Source: Streptomyces sp. MA5143a
GTDB taxonomy: Bacteria; Actinomycetota; Actinomycetes; Streptomycetales; Streptomycetaceae
Direction: 5' to 3'
Assembly (NCBI RefSeq): GCF_900290235.1
Contig: NZ_OLMK01000063.1
Span: 115,041 to 179,040, forward strand
DNA length: 64,000 nucleotides
Below, piece by piece: positions 63,278-64,000 of the stretch. The first letter of the stretch is position 1. Every line of letters begins with the position of its first letter. Both the position numbers and the translations under genes were made by a program. The notes under the pieces were generated by a model that was not told the DNA's origin, made no database searches, and saw only the letters and a list, made by a program, of their open reading frames with translations.

Positions 63278-63541
63278 TTACTCGTAGACGATTGCGGCAC
63301 TCAGCGCACGAGCAAAGAGAGTCCAGTCGCCGTTGGCCGGCATTTCCTGGTCGAAGTTCCGGTACCAGCTGGGCGAAGAATCGATCCAGGCGGTCAGCGC
63401 ATCCAAGAAGCGGTCCAGGGTGGCGTTCTCCCACTGCTCGCCCCGCTCCACGAAGTCGTCCCGGAGCTGGGCGATGAAGGCCACCAGCTCTTCCCTGCTT
63501 GTGACTTCGTCCTCGGGGCGGCCGGGCGGTAGCTGCAGCAT
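63278..63541 (-). CDS. DUF7660 family protein
   Basis: A protein of 87 residues, ATG start. The core (REELVAFIAQLRDDF, WENATLDRFLDALTAWIDSS and NGDWTLFARALSAA) fits DUF7660, small acidic proteins sometimes found as immunity-like genes in Streptomyces. No catalytic motif. It stands between two tRNA remnants. Confidence 0.8.
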   Translation of the reverse strand: MLQLPPGRPEDEVTSREELVAFIAQLRDDFVERGEQWENATLDRFLDALTAWIDSSPSWYRNFDQEMPANGDWTLFARALSAAIVYE

Positions 63542-63594
63542 GGCGACACTCTAGTCATCACCCGGGATCTCCCTGGATGGGCCTCTGACCCGTG

Positions 63595-63636
63595 TCGGGT
63601 GGCAGGGATTTGAAACCACGGCTTCTTCGTCCCGAA
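63595..63636 (-). tRNA. Degenerate 3' half of tRNA-Pro(CGG), att-like remnant
   Basis: On the minus strand TTCGGGA-CGAAG (anticodon loop and 3' stem), AGCC, a T-arm-like GTGG-TTTCAAATCC-CTGCC and a CACCCGA end resemble tRNA-Pro(CGG). It has an extra T in the T-loop, lacks one C in the acceptor and the 5' stem does not pair (GTTGG for CTTCG). No 5' half follows. Confidence 0.5.
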
Positions 63637-63792
63637 CCAACTTGGGCGGGGCTGTCTGCTTGGGCTGGTGGCCCGGCTCTCACCTGCGCTGACGGTCCGC
63701 AGCTGTCCGAAGTCGTCCGCCGTTGTCACGCAGTTAGACACTCATTGCTACTGCGCCCTGGTGGCTGGTGTGGCAGAGCAGCATCTGATCCG

Positions 63793-64000
63793 TTACTTAG
63801 GATTGGCTGAGGGAGGTTGACAGTCGGGGGCGGTTGATGGAGTTGCTGTATCCGCTTGCTGTGCAGCTGCCGCAGCTTCACGGGCGCGGATGATGTTGTT
63901 GCGGGCGTCGATGGTGTCGGGGTGGTTGGGTCCCAGGATTCGCTCGGAATCGGTGAGGACCCGTTCGTACAGGTCGAGAGCCTCTTGGTCCCGTCCGGCC
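63793..64000 (-). CDS. C-terminal end of a TPR-repeat protein
   Basis: Reading from the right edge on the minus strand, the open frame gives ALDLYERVLTDSERILG and HPDTIDARNNIIRA, the signature of TPR_10/12 repeats (kinesin light-chain type) seen in Streptomyces NB-ARC/TPR and related signalling or immune proteins. It ends at a TAA at 63793-63795 after a Gln/Ala/Pro-rich tail. Only 68 codons are visible; the start lies outside the window. Confidence 0.8.
   Translation of the reverse strand, partial: AGRDQEALDLYERVLTDSERILGPNHPDTIDARNNIIRAREAAAAAQQADTATPSTAPDCQPPSANPK

Overview
The window is high-GC DNA (roughly 70 percent by eye) with strong third-position GC bias, GGAGG-type ribosome binding sites, frequent GTG and TTG starts and several actinobacterial signature families: a DUF5753 Xre regulator paired with DUF397, GPP34, a Cse-type lipoprotein and two-component set, DNRLRE secreted proteins, DUF6959 and DUF7660. 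A Streptomyces or close relative chromosome is by far the best fit. Both ends cut through genes.

Layout. (1) 1-4048: a tightly overlapping operon of a coiled-coil protein tail, a one-helix MotB-like protein with an Asp in the membrane helix, and a VWA / PP2C phosphatase / degenerate kinase triad of the TerY-P (E. coli YegL-YegK-YegI) kind. (2) 4479-8035: a large secreted DNRLRE protein with a DUF6973 C-terminus, overlapping a four-helix membrane protein. (3) 8882-31605: a dense defence-type island. It holds an EVE-like gene, an SMC-like ATPase with a small partner, a 2028-residue P-loop ATPase with a 764-residue partner, the operon DUF262-HipA-McrB-McrC-RelE/helicase, and a convergent N6 DNA methylase. 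Three transcription units here share a 17-bp dyad that directly abuts a -10-like hexamer. (4) 31736-33200: an EthD-like gene and a 5'-truncated inverted copy. (5) 33339-45259: mostly ordinary chromosomal genes (DUF397/Xre, GPP34, a DD-carboxypeptidase with a huge acidic tail, a membrane protein, MerR, glutathione peroxidase, ArsR and MFS). (6) 45567-49355: a WD40 / Ras-like GTPase / double-TIR protein. (7) 49366-53850: zinc-ribbon protein, a collapsed P-type ATPase, PPK2, a three-helix-bundle protein, a secreted lamin-tail protein, an IS66 remnant and a small secreted protein. (8) 54350-62253: CseA-CseB-CseC-like envelope stress genes without an adjacent sigma factor, a secreted subtilase and a secreted carboxylesterase. 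(9) 62657-64000: two tRNA 3' halves (Arg-CCU and a worn Pro-CGG) around small DUF genes, then the end of a TPR protein; this looks like worn attachment-site debris.

How the genes may work together. The island carries modification-dependent restriction (McrBC), a methylase, nuclease- and helicase-type ATPases and a HipA kinase. The common promoter-operator element suggests that part of it is regulated as one unit; this is inference from sequence. No integrase, CRISPR array, complete tRNA or rRNA was seen.
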